Positions 1 to 12,951 of a stretch of DNA of 64,000 nt are shown here, one piece after another. Source of the stretch: Cymbidium sinense (Eukaryota > Streptophyta > Magnoliopsida > Asparagales > Orchidaceae); the NCBI GenBank assembly GCA_021442155.1, contig CM038221.1, forward strand, positions 25,109,906-25,173,905, in the 5' to 3' direction. The translations under genes and the position numbers were made by a program. The number at the start of each line of letters is the position of its first letter. Within the stretch, counting starts at the first letter, position 1. Under the pieces are notes generated by a model. It was not told the DNA's origin, did not search any database, and saw nothing but the letters and a program-made list of their open reading frames with translations.

Positions 1-1790
1 GATTTGGTGGCGTGTTACTTTATATTTTCGATTTCAAAATATTACAACTTCGCTTATATTTAAATTAATAGCAAAAATAAAATGGTCATTTAGCTTATGC
101 ACATTGATAGGATTTTATATCTTTGTTGATCATGATATTCAACTTTCATTCTCACCCATAGACAAGATATTATACCTTTTTCAACTCAACTCATTAAACA
201 TAAACTTTATTTTCGAAGCTAGATTTCAAACTTATTGCAAACCTTATATGATCTGACCATTTGTTCAACTGAGCTTCCTCTCAGATTACTTGAAGTAAAA
301 TATTGCAAGGATCATGTTCAAATTCATTAGTAAGTTATCAAATTCTTTGTAGATTTTTGTTCAAATTTCTTCAACTTCTCTCAACTCATGCGATTGGTGT
401 CAAGCATCAAACGTCAAAAGTTCGTTTATTGGAAATACTTTCTTACGTCAATCAACATACTATTTATATTCACCACAAATTTTCATTTGTGCTCTAAAGA
501 ACCTTCAAATGTGATATAGATTTTATTTTGAAGCTTCTTCATATTATTTTTATTCATTCAATATGCTGCATAACTATTTATGTGTTTTGGAAGGCATTTA
601 ATCTTATTGCAAATTCTATCCAAATTATATCAACCCATTTAATATGACTGTGGACACTTTGAAATTTTATAATACCATCTTTATATTTCTCTTGCTTATA
701 AGCAAGTTTTAATTTCAACACTGATCATCAGTTACTCAATTCAATGCTCAATGCAAATTATAGTAAAATTTGATTATTCAATTAAAAGTCATTCTTATAT
801 TTATGAGTAGGTCATCAAATGATGCTTATTGAAGTGCTTAAGGATTTCTTTTCATATGTTTGATTTTGAAGTACTTTAAAGAGGAGGAAGGCTCAAAATT
901 TGGGTAAGCTTCTAATTTGCTCCTATTCTTTTATAAGCCTCTTTTTTTTAACGCTCATATTCATATTAATTTTCATCATTTTTTTATTCTTTTAATTTGA
1001 ATTTAGCATTAGATTTCTTTATTTAGTGCTTTTAATCCAATTTTTTTATTCCTCCATTTTTCTTACTAAGTCCAAAGATTTGACGAAATTTGTGCAACAT
1101 TCCGACATAGGGGGTCACATCTAACAGATTTGGAGGTCTTCCGTCTCACGAGCATCACGGGTGTTTGCAACTCAAAGGATGCCATCTCGTCACTGCGATG
1201 AGTACAAGGAAAGGATCGGAAGAGGAAAAGGGAAGAAGGCTTTGTGCTTGCTTGCAGTTTGAAGGAGGAGAATGCATTCGTCTTGAAGGAGACGTAGGGA
1301 AAGATGAAAATGTCGAAACCAGGAGAAGAACTCACCTAATGACGGTATTCCTTCGGCCAAAGACGAAACGATCAAGAATGAAAATTACTTAGTGGAAGAA
1401 GGATATGCTTGTTGTTTAGGAAAGCGGATCGAGAGAGGAAGAAAGATTTAAAAGTGAGGATGAGGAAGAGAGGAAATTGCTAAGGAAGAGGAAGGAGAGG
1501 GAACCTTACCTCTGCGTGAGTTTAGACGAGAGGAGAGAAAAAACCGAGTCTTCTTTTCAGTTGAGAGAAAAAATAGCCATTAAAAAGGGGGGAACGATTG
1601 GTGCGGTTGAAGGAAAAGATCGAGCGGGAGTGGGAGCATCGAACGAGCTTAGGCATTGGAGGAAGAACCGAATAGCGAGCTTGCACATGAAGGAGATCCG
1701 AAACGTTGGTCGGCGAAGGAGATCGAAACGTTGGTCGGCGAAGAATCGAGCATTGATCAGGCGAGAATTAGGTTAGTTTGAAGATTTTGG

Positions 1791-1797
1791 TTATAAA
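1791..1797 (-). promoter_or_regulatory. Candidate LTR TATA box (left LTR)
   Basis: The minus strand reads TTTATAA in CCCATTTATAACC, identical to the motif at 9597-9603, again followed by the CT-rich leader tract. Confidence 0.35.
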
Positions 1798-2099
1798 TGG
1801 GTTTAGCTAATTAATAATTTCTTGATTAAACATATCGATTTTAAAATGAATTTTCGACAAAATCATGTAGTTAATTTATCATCTTACGTTATTAGATGTT
1901 CGGGCATAACGATGCGATCCGTTATGATGGCGTTTGGTTCAATCAGTGTATCGAAGCCAATTCAGTTCAAAATTGCGCATCTTATAATGCTTCGATATTG
2001 GCGTAAATTGAGTGTGACGATCTCACGATAGATTTTGGCGTTTTGAAAGCCGAAGCGTCAATTTCGCGAATGGAGATCGTTTGGTTTAAGTCGGCGCCT

Positions 2100-2575
2100 C
2101 CTGACCTCGATATGCGTTGGCATGTTGACATCTCGATCTCTTGATCGATTGATCGTTAGATTGTGCAATATTTATATTCTGATCAATTTCAACGTTCTGA
2201 ACGGAATGGGGAAGTCCGTTCGCTAATCTTAGATCATTTCGATTGATTTTGGCGACGTCCAATGTATTTCAACCTCGATTTGCGTGTTGTCACTTAGATC
2301 ATTTCAGCGTTCGTCCGAGATTGAGCGTAGACGATTTCATTTGGTAATTTTCGACGTTTGAAGCGGGCAACCAATTTCATGAGCGGTCGTGCGGGCGTTG
2401 TTGCAATTTCCCTTCCGATATCGCGTGTCGGCATTGGCATTTCGATCCTTACCGGTTGATCGTTATATTATGCAATATTTATATTTTGACCAATTTTGAT
2501 GTTTTTTTGAGCTGATGGCGGTCCGTTCGTTGATCGAAGGTCATTTGGGTGATTTGGTGATGTTTGGTGCGTCTG
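2100..2575. repeat. Internal tandem duplication inside left LTR, period about 307 bp
   Basis: The block starting CGTTAGATTGTGCAATATTT at 2154 recurs from 2461 and both are followed by GTCCGTTCG and a GATC-rich stretch. The same duplication exists in the right LTR, so it predates the divergence of the two LTRs. In minus orientation it lies in U3. Confidence 0.65.
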
Positions 2576-3519
2576 GCTCAGATTTGCTCTTTAAAGCGCA
2601 TCAAAGTCGATCAAATTCACATATAAGTTCGATTCGGCTTGTGTAGTATATGTGAAGGTCAATGCTCCCAACAAATGTGATTCACGCATGGGCGAGTCGC
2701 ATTTGTTGGCGTTGATGCTTTGGCGCAGAACAAGGATAACTTCGACTTGTTCAATAGCATAGCTTTGATAGGATTTGTCATTAGTATGATGCCTTATTTT
2801 GGACATGCTAAGTGACGGGATTGACCGATTTGTCAAAATTGATTTGTCAGACAAATAAGAGTACTTACACCATCTACTATCTACTTCAATGGTTTTGCTG
2901 AATATCTCTTTATTTTATGCCATTGCAGATTTGAGTTTCCTCCGACCCTAGCTTTAGATTTTGTCGGGTTTGATGAAGGAATTGGTCTACTTGTTTTGAG
3001 ATTTGAAATTCCTTACGTCCAGCTTTTGACGAACTTGATGAAGGATTGACGATTTGTCGCATTGACTTGTCGGGAAGTGTATGTACACCAAGTCGTGCTT
3101 GTTACAAACTCGTTGAATGGTACATATAGATGACCCAGCCTCCCAGCATATATAGGGTCAATGTTGAGTTATCAATCTAGCAATGTGTGCTTTAACAGAC
3201 TGAATAATCACGGATTCTTAGTTCGGCCATCGACTTTGTATGAACTATGGAATTTCTTCCTCGGTCTTGTGCTTTCTGCTTTGACAGACTTGATGAGAAA
3301 CTTGGTTTTAATCTGTGTTGTGTGCTTGATTACACCATCAGAAATGGATCATAACATCACCTTGCAGACAATATATAGATTGATTTGAGGCAACCCTGAA
3401 TTAGGAGTTTTCTCAGATTGTCTTAGTCTATCGATCAAGTAGAAAGATCTCTTAGATTTTGATTGCTTGTATTCACTAAACTGGATCTGGTTTGAGATTG
3501 AACAGCTATCATCATTGAC

Positions 3520-3795
3520 GGCGAAGAGGCTCTTTCCACTACTTTCTTACGGCTTGTTGAGTGAGGGAGGCGTCAACAACTCGGCCATTTATAACTTGTT
3601 GAGTTCGACCTTTATAGCCTACTCGAGTCTTCGACTTAAGCTGTGATGGGTTTGTGATTTGGTCATCGGACTAACGCTCTTTCACTGCTACTTTTCTTAC
3701 GGCTTGAGTGAAGCGTTAACAACTTCATTTAAATGTTGAGTTCGATCTTTAGAACCCATCTGTGTCCTAGACTTAAAGATGTAGAGGTTGGTATT
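3520..3795. repeat. Two-unit tandem repeat, period about 150 bp
   Basis: Two diverged units begin with CTCTTTC..CTACT..CTTACGGCTT (CTTACGG at 3546 and 3696) and share GAGTTCGA..TTTA and GACTTAA blocks. It sits in what would be the 3' untranslated region of the minus-strand Tat-like element. Confidence 0.6.
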
Positions 3796-4379
3796 TTTCC
3801 AACTCAGTTGATTAAAACTTCCAAATTGGGAGTTCTTCTGACTTGATTTTCAGAATTTGGCGAATCTAGAAGATAAACTTTTCATATTTAGGGATATCTT
3901 TTCATGCGTAAAAATATATTCTTTTTGTTCCTGTAAGAACCTGCAACTTAACAATAACAATTATGGGTATATTCAGGGATTTCGGTGTAAAGCTCGATGT
4001 CAACCTAATTCAGAATATATTCGAGGATCTCTCTTATATATTCAACTTATAAATATATAAAAAATGTCCCTGCTACGAAAAATTCTAAAGCACTTTAAAA
4101 AAACTCTAAAATAATTTAAGAAAATATATCAATGTATGAGTTGATATATTTAATCTTATGAGGGTTTTAACATATAACATTGATTTCATCTATAGATAAA
4201 AATCTAAAAATATCCCCTATGTAATAGGCGAATTTTCACAGAAATTTTTCTTTCATCTTGAGTAAGTATATTTATTTAGAGATCTCTCACATATGATGAC
4301 CTAAATCAATATATCTTAAAAAAATCTCATGTCTTGCGGAGATTTTTATTGTAAAAATCGTTGTCATGTATAATACTTT

Positions 4380-4850
4380 TTTTTTGGTCGACCATTAATC
4401 GATTGATCTTTCACCCTTTTGATGAGTTGGTATGCCCCTTCGATACACCTTTTGATGACAAAATGTAGTCTAATTAAACTTAAATTTGTCACCGAATTTT
4501 CGATTAAGAATAATTGGTTTTCTCAACACCAAGACTAATTCTCCTTCTTGAAAAGCTCAAGGACGCACCATAGATTGAATGCTTTGGACATTTTTGCTCG
4601 ATAAACTTATAAATCTTGCTAAGCTTTGAGCCTGACCTCATCCAGATCAAACTCTTATCGGTGACATTCTCATTTGATTGTGTTGATGACTATTTCATCA
4701 TCTCCAAATACATAAGTAGTAGATTTTGTGAGAGTACAATCTGTCATCACATCGTTGTCTTTAAGCTTTCACTTGAGGCTCGCCTCAATTTGCTTGTACA
4801 CCTTTGATTCTTAGGGCTTAAATGTCACTCGATGCTCAACATGCGAGACT
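4380..4850 (-). pseudogene. Integrase C-terminal fragment, Tat-lineage Ty3/gypsy
   Basis: Reading the minus strand from about 4660 gives LDEVRLKA, then YRAKMSKAFN, then after a one-base shift VRP-stop-AFQEGELVLVLRKP, a GDKF motif and a VY..G patch. This is the usual end of Tat integrase: an ARMSRAFN-like helix, VRPRSFxxGDLVLxxRRPI, GKF..WxGPYVV and VYxxGAY. At least three stops and one frameshift interrupt it, so it is non-functional. The equivalent C-terminal part of the Tat element at 34702-35405 diverges strongly from it, so this is a different family. The orientation assignment of the whole 1-10458 element rests on this match. Confidence 0.75.
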
Positions 4851-5548
4851 TAAATTAGTAGGCATGTTGTCGAGGCTATAGGAGAAGGTTTCCTTGGAGG
4901 AGCAACTCTAGCCTCTCTGATGACAGGACTTTGATATTTTATATTCATCAGTCATTTCTCCTTAGCAACCTTTGAAGACCTGATGCACTCTCGCATATAT
5001 AGTTTCGAGTTTTCCCACTAGATAAACTAGAACCTCATGTGATCAGTCGGAAGATTGATTTGGTGCATTCGCTTTTACCCATCTTATCTTATCAAACTAT
5101 TATGAGTTGAAACAACACGGTTTTAGCGGTTGGTTGTACAATTTTCTACTTATGATGATTTGGCACTCGGCATTTCTCTTTTATCTACCACGATTAGCTT
5201 ACTCCCAAATGAAGAAGCTTCTACATCGCTACTTCTTCTCGAGGCTTCGGCCTCCATATTTGTTTTTCTTTCTACAGGGACCTTTCGGTAGCGGATTCCC
5301 GAACATGCGGTTCAGGTGTCACACACCGATATTCACCGTGCAGGAATTGCTTAGAACGATCTTGAGCATTACCCATTGAGAGTACCTTTTTATTGAAGCT
5401 TTCTCATTTTCTCTAATAATCATACATTGATACTTTTTCTTCATAAGACCCTTCTCCTTAACAACTTTCAACACCACTCTCAGATGATGAGTCTCGGGCG
5501 CATCCTTTATTGGGATTATAGTTTGTCACTTCCAAAATGCGTTTGATA

Positions 5549-5902
5549 TCACCAAAGTTCTTTTCTTTTCACCCACTTGAGATTTTCAAACTTATTGTGA
5601 AGGGGAACACTCGCTATCGAAGTAGCATGGTTAGTGATTCGGCGACAACTACTGCTCAAGCATTTTCTTCTTTGCCTTCTACTCAATTTTCCTCCAGAAG
5701 AAGAGGCTTCGGCATTATACCTTCTTAGTGCGAAAGGTTCAACTGACAAAGTTGTCACATTCACAGGCATGATTAAAACTTTCTGCCGGTGACAATTCTT
5801 TTCATGGCGCTTCAAAATGACCCATTCTTTGATTACAGAGGCTTTCTTTTGACAAACCTCAGTAGCAGTAGTGGCTATTTTGATTGTCCTCCTCCCCTGC
5901 AC
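5549..5902 (-). pseudogene. Unrecognised open frame in the Tat-like element interior
   Basis: A 117-codon open stretch on the same strand as the integrase remnant and upstream of it in element order. It is basic, with an arginine-rich SRRQRRK patch and a Cys-His-containing segment, which would suit a gag or gag-protease linker region, but I do not recognise a specific domain. It is long for such AT-rich decayed DNA, and its position (gag side of the integrase) is what suggests a retroelement origin. It could also be a chance frame. Confidence 0.3.
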
Positions 5903-8900
5903 AGGTTGGTGTGTACAATATGCAGGTGCTTCATGCAGAGGATTATTTGCAGCAGCAATGGCTAGAAAGTCTATACTACCAAATTAAATAGTAGCTCCAA
6001 CAACTCCAGTATTGACAATAATGCTTGCGACGATTGACTCTGACTAGCCATGATAAAGCGGTGTGCTCAAGATCCTAGATAACATTAGACATAAGGAGAT
6101 CACTGATTTAACTTTAATTTCAATGACTATTGATTTTAAATTTTAAATTTTACCATGCTCCACTGCTACTATAACTCAAATTCGACTAGTCAAAGATGGA
6201 AAGAGAAAACCAAATCGAATTCAGAAATCATGGGCTCAGAAAATTCGACCTCGACAAATGAAGAGAGTTTGATTTAATGTCGGTATAATTTTTATAAGGC
6301 AGATGAGATAGTATAAAAGACACTACCCAGAGATTTCATCCTCATTTTGTGAGAACTTTAGATCTGGTTCTAGGTTTCTATGGCATAATTAATTATCCAT
6401 TTAGTAAGGAGAGAATTTCGATTAAGGTGTGTTAGATCACTTAATGCATAGTGTATAATAGCAGCATGTGGAGTTTAAAATTTAAGATTATGAAATTCAT
6501 TATTTTAACTTAAAGCGAATGGTTGGGGGAATGATGACGTGCGTCTAAATCTGATTAGTCATCTCGTATGGCGGTCCTACTTCTACTTAATCGAGGAGGT
6601 CGACTAAGAAGGATCCTTATCAATACATGGGTGAAAGAAATCTTGTAGGCGCAGGTGATGTTTGTCAGGAGGCATATTAAGTCTATCTTAAAATGAAAGG
6701 GTTGTTTCTATCGGTGTCTATGATTCACAACTCAAAGGGGCGAGTATTTGGGAAGCATCACATATGATCGTAATATAATAGTTTCATTCAACGGCAACCA
6801 CCCGTCAAATAACTCGGTAATAGCTGCATATGTGGAGCTCTTGCCAGCGACGCGTGAGGAGGACAGGTCCACGCTTGGCGTTAGATTGATTGAGAGTGAA
6901 CATAGTAGAACATTTGATTTCACTTTGGCTCCTTTGTGAGCTAGAGTTTTCTTAATTTATTACTTCCGACAAATAATTGTGAAAGGTGGATTGTATTTTA
7001 GCTTTAAGTTTTTAGAGATTGAATTTCATTTAAATAATTTTAGATTGATACTTAATTTGAATTAATTTGATTTGAAATTAAAATCACATTTTGATGAAAG
7101 TATCCCGTCCGGTTGAAATCATCATTCAACATTCATTGAGTAGTTAATTGATTGAATTGAATATATTTAAGAACTTTATCCTTCGGCTATTTAGCTAGGG
7201 ATCAAATCCACTGTCATATAACATAATTAGCTTCTCAAATATTTTAATAAGTTGGAATTCTTATAATAATTGGATTTTTAAGTTTTTTGTTGGGAAGGTC
7301 TAAGACCAAACCGAACAACCCAGCAACCTCTTGATCATTTAGAGTGTCGGGCACATGCGTAATTTATACTTACAATTTTGGAAAGCTCAAATTGAATAGA
7401 ATATTGCTTTATATTTCGCATACATTCATTTTAATGATCGCACTCAAAGCACTTGAATTGAGTGAAAATTAGCTCCATAATTTATGCGAAATTAATATAT
7501 TTGGAATCCATCTAGAACTTAAGTCAACACCTTCTGCCTGTTTGTATGAAGAGTTGCAGATCCGGTGGCGTGTTACTTTATATTTTCAATTTCAAAATAT
7601 TGCAACTTCGCTTAATTTTAATTTGATAGCAAAAATAAAATGGTCATTTAGCTTATGCACATTGATAGGATTTTATATCTTTGTTGATCATGATATTCAA
7701 CTTTCATTCTCACCCATGACAAGATATATACCTTTTTTAACTCATTAAACATAAGCTATTTTTTGAAGCTAGATTTCAAACTTATTGCAAAACCTTATGA
7801 TCGATCATTTGTTCAGAGTTTCCTCTCACTTACTTGAGTAAAATATTGCAAGGATCATGTTCAAATTCATTAGTAAGTTATCAACTTCTTTGTAGATTTT
7901 TGTTCAAATTTCTTCAACTCCTCTCAACTCATGCGATTGGTGTCAAGTATCAAATGTCAAACATTCGCTTATTGGGAACACTTTTTTACGTCAATCGACA
8001 TACTATTTATGTTCACCACAAGTTTTCATTTGTGCTCCATAAAGAACCATCAAATGTGATATAGATTTTATTTTGAAGCTTTCTTCATATTATTTTTATC
8101 CATTCAATATACTGCATAACTATTTTGTTTTGGAAGGCATTTAGTCCCATTGCAAATTCTATTCAAAGCATATCAACTCATTTAATATGATTGTGACACT
8201 TTGAAAGTTTATAATACCATCTTTATATTTCTCTTGCTTACAAGCAAGTTTCAATTTCAATACTGATCATCAGTTACTCAATTCAGTGCTAAATGCAAAT
8301 TATAGTAAAATTTGATTATTCAATTAAAAGTCATTCTTATATTTATGAGTAGGTCATCAAATGATGCTTATTGAAGTGCTTTAAGATTTCCTTTCATATC
8401 TTTGATTTTGAAGTACTTTAAAGACGGCTCAAAATTTGGGTAAGCTTCAAATTTGCTCAATTTCTTTTATAAGCCTCTTCTTTTTTTTTGGTTTAAAGCT
8501 CGTATTCATATTTTTTTTATTTGATTCTTTTTATTTGAATTTAGCTTTAGATTTCTTTATTTAGTGCTTTTAAGCTAATTTTTTTATTCCTCCATTTTTT
8601 TAAGTCCAAAGATTTGATGAAATTTGCATTATAGGGGTCACATCTGATTTGGAGGCCTTTCGTCATGATGAGCATGAAGGTTGGTGTTTTCTGACACCTC
8701 TAGATTTTCATCTCATCCACGATGAGTGATGAGGCCTTCAAACCTGAGAGAAACACATACAATCTATACACATAATATTTCCCCTTTTACATTCAAGCTC
8801 AAATCTATTGCACATTCACCAAAGCCCATTATTGAACCATAACACTCATAAATGGTTTTTTTTTGGAGATGCGGGAAAGAAGAACAGCGTGATGGGTGTT

Positions 8901-9596
8901 CTTCTTGAGTATGAAACAAGGAAAAGTCGGAAGGAGAGGAAGATGTCGGAAACCAAGAGAGAAGAAGGCTTTGTGCTTGCTTACAGTTTGGAGGAGGATG
9001 CATTCGTCTTGAAGCAGATGTAGGGAAAGATGGAAATGTCGAAACCAGGAGAATAACCCGCCTGATTACTCTGTTCCTCTTCGGCTGTAGCAAAGAAAGG
9101 ATCGGAAGAATGAAAATCAGTGGATGTGTGCGTAATTGGAAGAAGGATAACGGATCGAGAGGGAGAAGAGAAATTTCGGCCAAGTGAGGATGACGAAAAG
9201 AGAGAAATTTTGGCCAAGGATGAGGGAAAGAGGAAGGAGAGAGAGAACCTTACCCTTTGCTTGTGCGCGGTTTGGACAAGAGAAGGAGAGAAAAAACCAA
9301 GTCTTCTTTTCGGCTGAGAGAAGAAATAGCCATGAAAAAGGGGGGAATGGTTGGTGCGGTTGAAGGAGGAGATCGAGCAGGAGTGGTTGATTGGGAGCGT
9401 CGAACGGGCTTGGAGTGTACGTGCAGAGGGGAGAACCGAACGGCGAGCTTGCGCATGAAGAGGGAGATCCGAACATTCGGTCAAGTGAAAGGGGAGATCA
9501 TAACGTTTGGTCGAGCGAAGGGGGAGATCGAGCATTGGCCAGTCAGCGAGGAATCGGAAAAAGGGGGATTTAGGGATTTAGTTTGAGATATTTTGG

Positions 9597-9603
9597 TTAT
9601 AAA
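9597..9603 (-). promoter_or_regulatory. Candidate LTR TATA box (right LTR)
   Basis: On the minus strand this reads TTTATAA within CCCATTTATAACC and is followed downstream by a long CT-rich tract, the arrangement expected for an LTR promoter and leader. The same motif is conserved in the left LTR at 1791-1797. Confidence 0.35.
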
Positions 9604-9934
9604 TGGGTTTAGCTAATTAATAATTTCTTGTTTAAACACTTAATCGATTTTAAAATGAATTTTAAGCTGACAAAATTATGTAATTAATATATATGTCAAT
9701 CTTAGGTTATTCCGATGTTCCGGATGCAACGACGCAGTCTGTTTCACAATCGGAGTCCGTTTGGTTCAAGTTGGCGTCGAATCGAGCCAACTTCAGTTCA
9801 AAATTGCGCGTCACCCCTTCCAATCGCTCGATATTCGTGCAAACTTGTCCGAATTGAGTGAATGCTCTTTGATAGATTTGACGCTTCAAAACTAACGAAA
9901 TCAATTTTACGAAGCGCCATTTTGGTTTTCCTAA

Positions 9935-10380
9935 CCGGAGCATATGCTAAGATGCGATATCGATCTCTTGATCGATTAATCGTTAAATTATGCAATATTT
10001 ATATTCTAATCAATTTCGATGTTCTAAACGCAATGAAGAAATCCGTTCGCCAATCTGAGATCATTTCGATTGATTTTAGCGACGTCCAGTATATTTCACG
10101 ATTACATCGTTACTCATTCGGCATTTAATTCATCCGAATTGACAGCCTCATTTAGTAATTTTCGACATTTCAAGCAACCAATTTACTCATGAACGGAGGT
10201 CATCGGACATCGCAGCTTCCTTCCAATATACATGCCATTATCATGTCACACTTATTTATTTGATCATTGATTATAATATTTATATTTTGACCAATTTTGA
10301 TGAACACACAAATCCGTTCGTCGATCGGAGGTCATTTGAACTGATTTCAGTGATGTTTGGTGCATCTCAGCTCTGATTTA
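9935..10380. repeat. Internal tandem duplication inside right LTR
   Basis: Copies of the same unit as at 2100-2575 begin near 9981 and 10270 (TGCAATATTTATATT / TAATATTTATATTTTGACC), each followed by ATCCGTTCG. Confidence 0.6.
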
Positions 10381-10691
10381 TGCTCTAAAGAATCTGAAGT
10401 CGATCGAATTCACCTTATAAGCTTGATTCGGCTTTTGTAGCATATGTGAAGGTCAACATCCAATTGCAAAATCATAATTTGTGATAATCAATACATATGA
10501 TTCACTTCTACATAACATTGGAAACTTTAATATAGATAGGCTCTCTAGAAGATAGGATGAAGAGAGGTGATACCACTTGGTTGGTTCTTATGCACGTTAA
10601 TAGCGAGTAAAACAAAAGTGTGTTACAATAAGGTCAACAACATCCCCTAGTAGTTTGAATAGCAACTTTTTGATATAGAATATATCTTGAG

Positions 10692-11270
10692 TGTCATCTA
10701 GTCTTCAAATGGCAATGAGCAACCATATATTTCCATAATCGGTGAGCATTCAATGCATCTATCATGGCAATGGGAAGCCCTTCAATGGAAGTGGTGAATG
10801 ATATCATTATCTTCATATGTAGCTACCAACAACAGGATGATTGTTTATATGAGGATGATAAGTATAGCTAGTCTTTAGATGGTTGCAATGATGTTATCAT
10901 GGTCATCATATCCAATGCATCTAATGAAATAATAAGATGGTCTTAGCGCAAAGAAAGAAGAGTGCCATCTAGTCATTAAATGATAATAAGTAATAGTCAT
11001 TACCATCATATACATGTTTGGCAAGTCTATCACAATGATAGGGTGATAATGGATGGGAGCACAACGAGCATTCTCTTTTTTTCAAATGGTAATTCTGAGC
11101 CCTATAGTTGTCAGCCTATGGCTTTATTGTGATGGGACAACCAATGATGAAAGTATGATGAGAATCATCTAATCATCAAATAGTTGTTGTCAATGCTAAT
11201 ATACTAGTCATATGTAATGCATGGCGCAATTATCGTGATTGTAGGATGGTCATGAATGGTTGAAGATATA
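10692..11270. repeat. Old degenerate tandem repeats between Tat-like LTR and KING1-like exon 2
   Basis: Repeated landmarks of the form GTCATCTAGTCTTCAAATGG, CTAGTCTTTAGATGG, CCATCTAGTCATTAAATG and TCATCTAATCATCAAATAG occur near 10695, 10872, 10969 and 11167, each followed by CATCATAT and ATGCATCTA/ATGCATGG stretches. Spacing is near 100 or 200 bp. The units are heavily diverged. The rest of 10459-12951 shows no recognisable gene; it would be intron 2 or downstream DNA of the KING1-like gene. Confidence 0.4.
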
Positions 11271-12951
11271 AGCATGATGATCGTTGCCTGATCCTAAGAA
11301 ATGAGCATGCAAAAATACATGGGATTCATACAATACTGAAGTATAGTGTTTAGTCCAAGGATGTTGATGCAACTCACCCAAAATATTGGCAAAATACTGA
11401 AAAGCATCCATGAATGTTGAAAGAGGATTTCTATATAGCTTATTCATTCATAAAAAATAAAAATAAAAAAAAAAATCTAAATTAACCAAGAACAAATCCT
11501 ATTCATAGAACTCTAAAAGCTTATTGTGATCCTTACAAATATTCTTTGCAGCTATTTGTCATAGATGGTAGACATCACATCCTCCTAAGATTAATTTTGT
11601 ATTAGATGATTAATATCATTGGACTAACCCTACTTGAGTTTTCCCAAATGATTAAATACCATTCAATGGTCTTTATTAAGGTGATATTTAGAGCAAAGAT
11701 CTAAATATACCATAATGTAGAACATGATGTCATGGGTATGGTGATGATGGATTGAAATTTGACGGATGAAAAGTCGGAATAATTCTAAAAGAGTTTGGTG
11801 ATTCTTAAATGAATCTAACAAAAGCAAATGATAATATACCATTTTAACACAGTTTAACTTCCTTTTTGAAGTGAGTAAAACAAATTACTTTTGAAGTGGA
11901 GCATTATAATGATCCAGCTCAAAGAAGTCTTGATCTTCCTGAATAAACTACACATCAATAATTGTATGTTGGCACAATCATAATATGCATGCATGTAGCT
12001 CTAATGAAGTAACCTATGGTGGATCAAATAGCCCCCTCATCCGGCTGACAGTGATATTGGCAGCGGCACCAACAAGGCTTCCATTGCCTAATTGTGAGTA
12101 GTCATTCCTTACATGAGGCCTCCAGCTACATGCAAGAAAAGGTCCGACCCAACTGAGCCTAGCTAGTTTCTCTCAATTTGAACTGTTTAGGACAACTCCG
12201 AACTCAATTCATGTGATCTAGGTGTCCATCAATTCTTTGTAACACATTGGGTCTCATCTGGGTAATGAAATGTTATTTCAATCTTGGCTAGTCTCTTGTA
12301 TAACTAAATTGATAATATCAGGCACATTTTCAATCCTTCAAAATTTCCTCAAGATGCACGCTTCACAGCAGAAGTCATGTTTGACTATAAATAGAGTTTT
12401 ATAATTCCAACCATTGTAACCAATGAAAAAATGAAATTTCATATGAAATAATGAATATAAGTTCATGAAAATTGAGCTTAAATAAGAAGAATTAAAGATT
12501 ATATCAAGTAGTAGCCCCATCAACTAAGACATTAACAAATTTTGTCATCCCTTTGTTATGAAGTTAATAGATCAACTATAGTTTGAACAAGAATTAACCT
12601 ATCATAATTTCTCTTTGCTTAGAAAAATCATGCTTCTAACAAAAAAAATCATGCTAAATTTTAAGCATGGGCAATCTAGAGATAAAATTTTTAAATTCAT
12701 AATAGATTTTAAATCATTATTGCATCATTAATCTTTGTCACTCGGTAGTTGATGATCAAGAAATTATTTATCTCAATATTGAACATAGACTGATCTACCA
12801 CTTTCAAAAAACACCAACAGTAGTTGTCAGATGCTTCATTAATTGTCAGGCTACCCAGTGCTTCATAAAATTAAAAACTACATCTAGAAACAAAAAAGAG
12901 ATTTTCTATCTAAGAAACAATATCAACAGAAGAAAACCTAAGCTTGTATAC

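Larger units (their letters stand above)
1..2664 (-). mobile_element. Left LTR (3' LTR in element orientation) of Tat-like Ty3/gypsy element, cut by window edge
   Basis: This block is repeated with moderate divergence at about 7555-10458, in the same orientation, which is the expected LTR pair geometry. Similarity stops abruptly at 2664, matching the stop at 10458. Read on the minus strand the boundary is GGGAG then CATTGACC (TGTTGACC in the other copy), so a short purine run precedes a TG-type LTR start. Minus orientation is also set by the integrase tail at 4380-4850. The block contains a GA-rich tract on the plus strand (about 1200-1770), which is CT-rich on the element's sense strand and resembles a plant leader. 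Open frames in that tract are low-complexity and not treated as genes. Confidence 0.7.
2665..7287 (-). mobile_element. Internal region of degenerate Tat-like Ty3/gypsy element
   Basis: This 4.6-kb stretch lies between the two LTR copies. It is much shorter than a complete Tat internal region. The only clear domain is an integrase C-terminus (4380-4850, minus); most of RT and RNase H is not recognisable, so large deletions are inferred. In element order, the stretch 4380 to 2665 would be the long 3' untranslated region typical of Tat elements, and it holds a two-unit 150-bp repeat. I found no convincing primer-binding site next to the right LTR, and from about 6000 to 7287 I see no recognisable domain. 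Confidence 0.6.
7288..10458 (-). mobile_element. Right LTR (5' LTR in element orientation) of Tat-like element
   Basis: Repeats 1-2664 from about 7555 onward. The outer end is firm: the minus strand begins TGTTGACC at 10458. The inner end at 7288 is a proposal, based on the plus sequence TGTTGGG, which would give TGTTG/CAACA termini. The true inner end could lie further left, because the left LTR is truncated by the window and cannot confirm it. Length would be about 3.2 kb. The GA-rich block at about 8860-9560 mirrors that at 1200-1770. Indels between the two copies are frequent, indicating an old insertion. Confidence 0.65.

Noticed and set aside
2665..2720. Candidate primer-binding site next to the left LTR (TTGGCG..TGGCGC-like words)
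   Set aside because: The element runs on the minus strand, so the PBS should be next to the right LTR; the match to tRNA 3' ends is also poor.
6312..6319. TATAAAAG followed by a leader-like stretch on the plus strand
   Set aside because: Opposite to the inferred element orientation, with no coding region downstream; kept only as a possible chance promoter motif.
8764..9586. Several overlapping open frames of 60-184 codons on both strands
   Set aside because: They arise from the GA/CT-rich low-complexity tract of the LTR, show no domain, and the homologous region of the other LTR (1066-1776) breaks them.
12014..12087. Exon-like segment on the minus strand with AG and GT borders, considered as KING1-like exon 3
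   Set aside because: In the phase required after exon 2 it hits a stop (TGA), and its translation does not match the known gamma-subunit sequence.
12338..12523. 61-codon minus-strand frame between KING1-like exon 2 and the degenerate repeats
   Set aside because: Phe/Tyr-rich composition typical of AT-rich random frames; no similarity to CBS domains.
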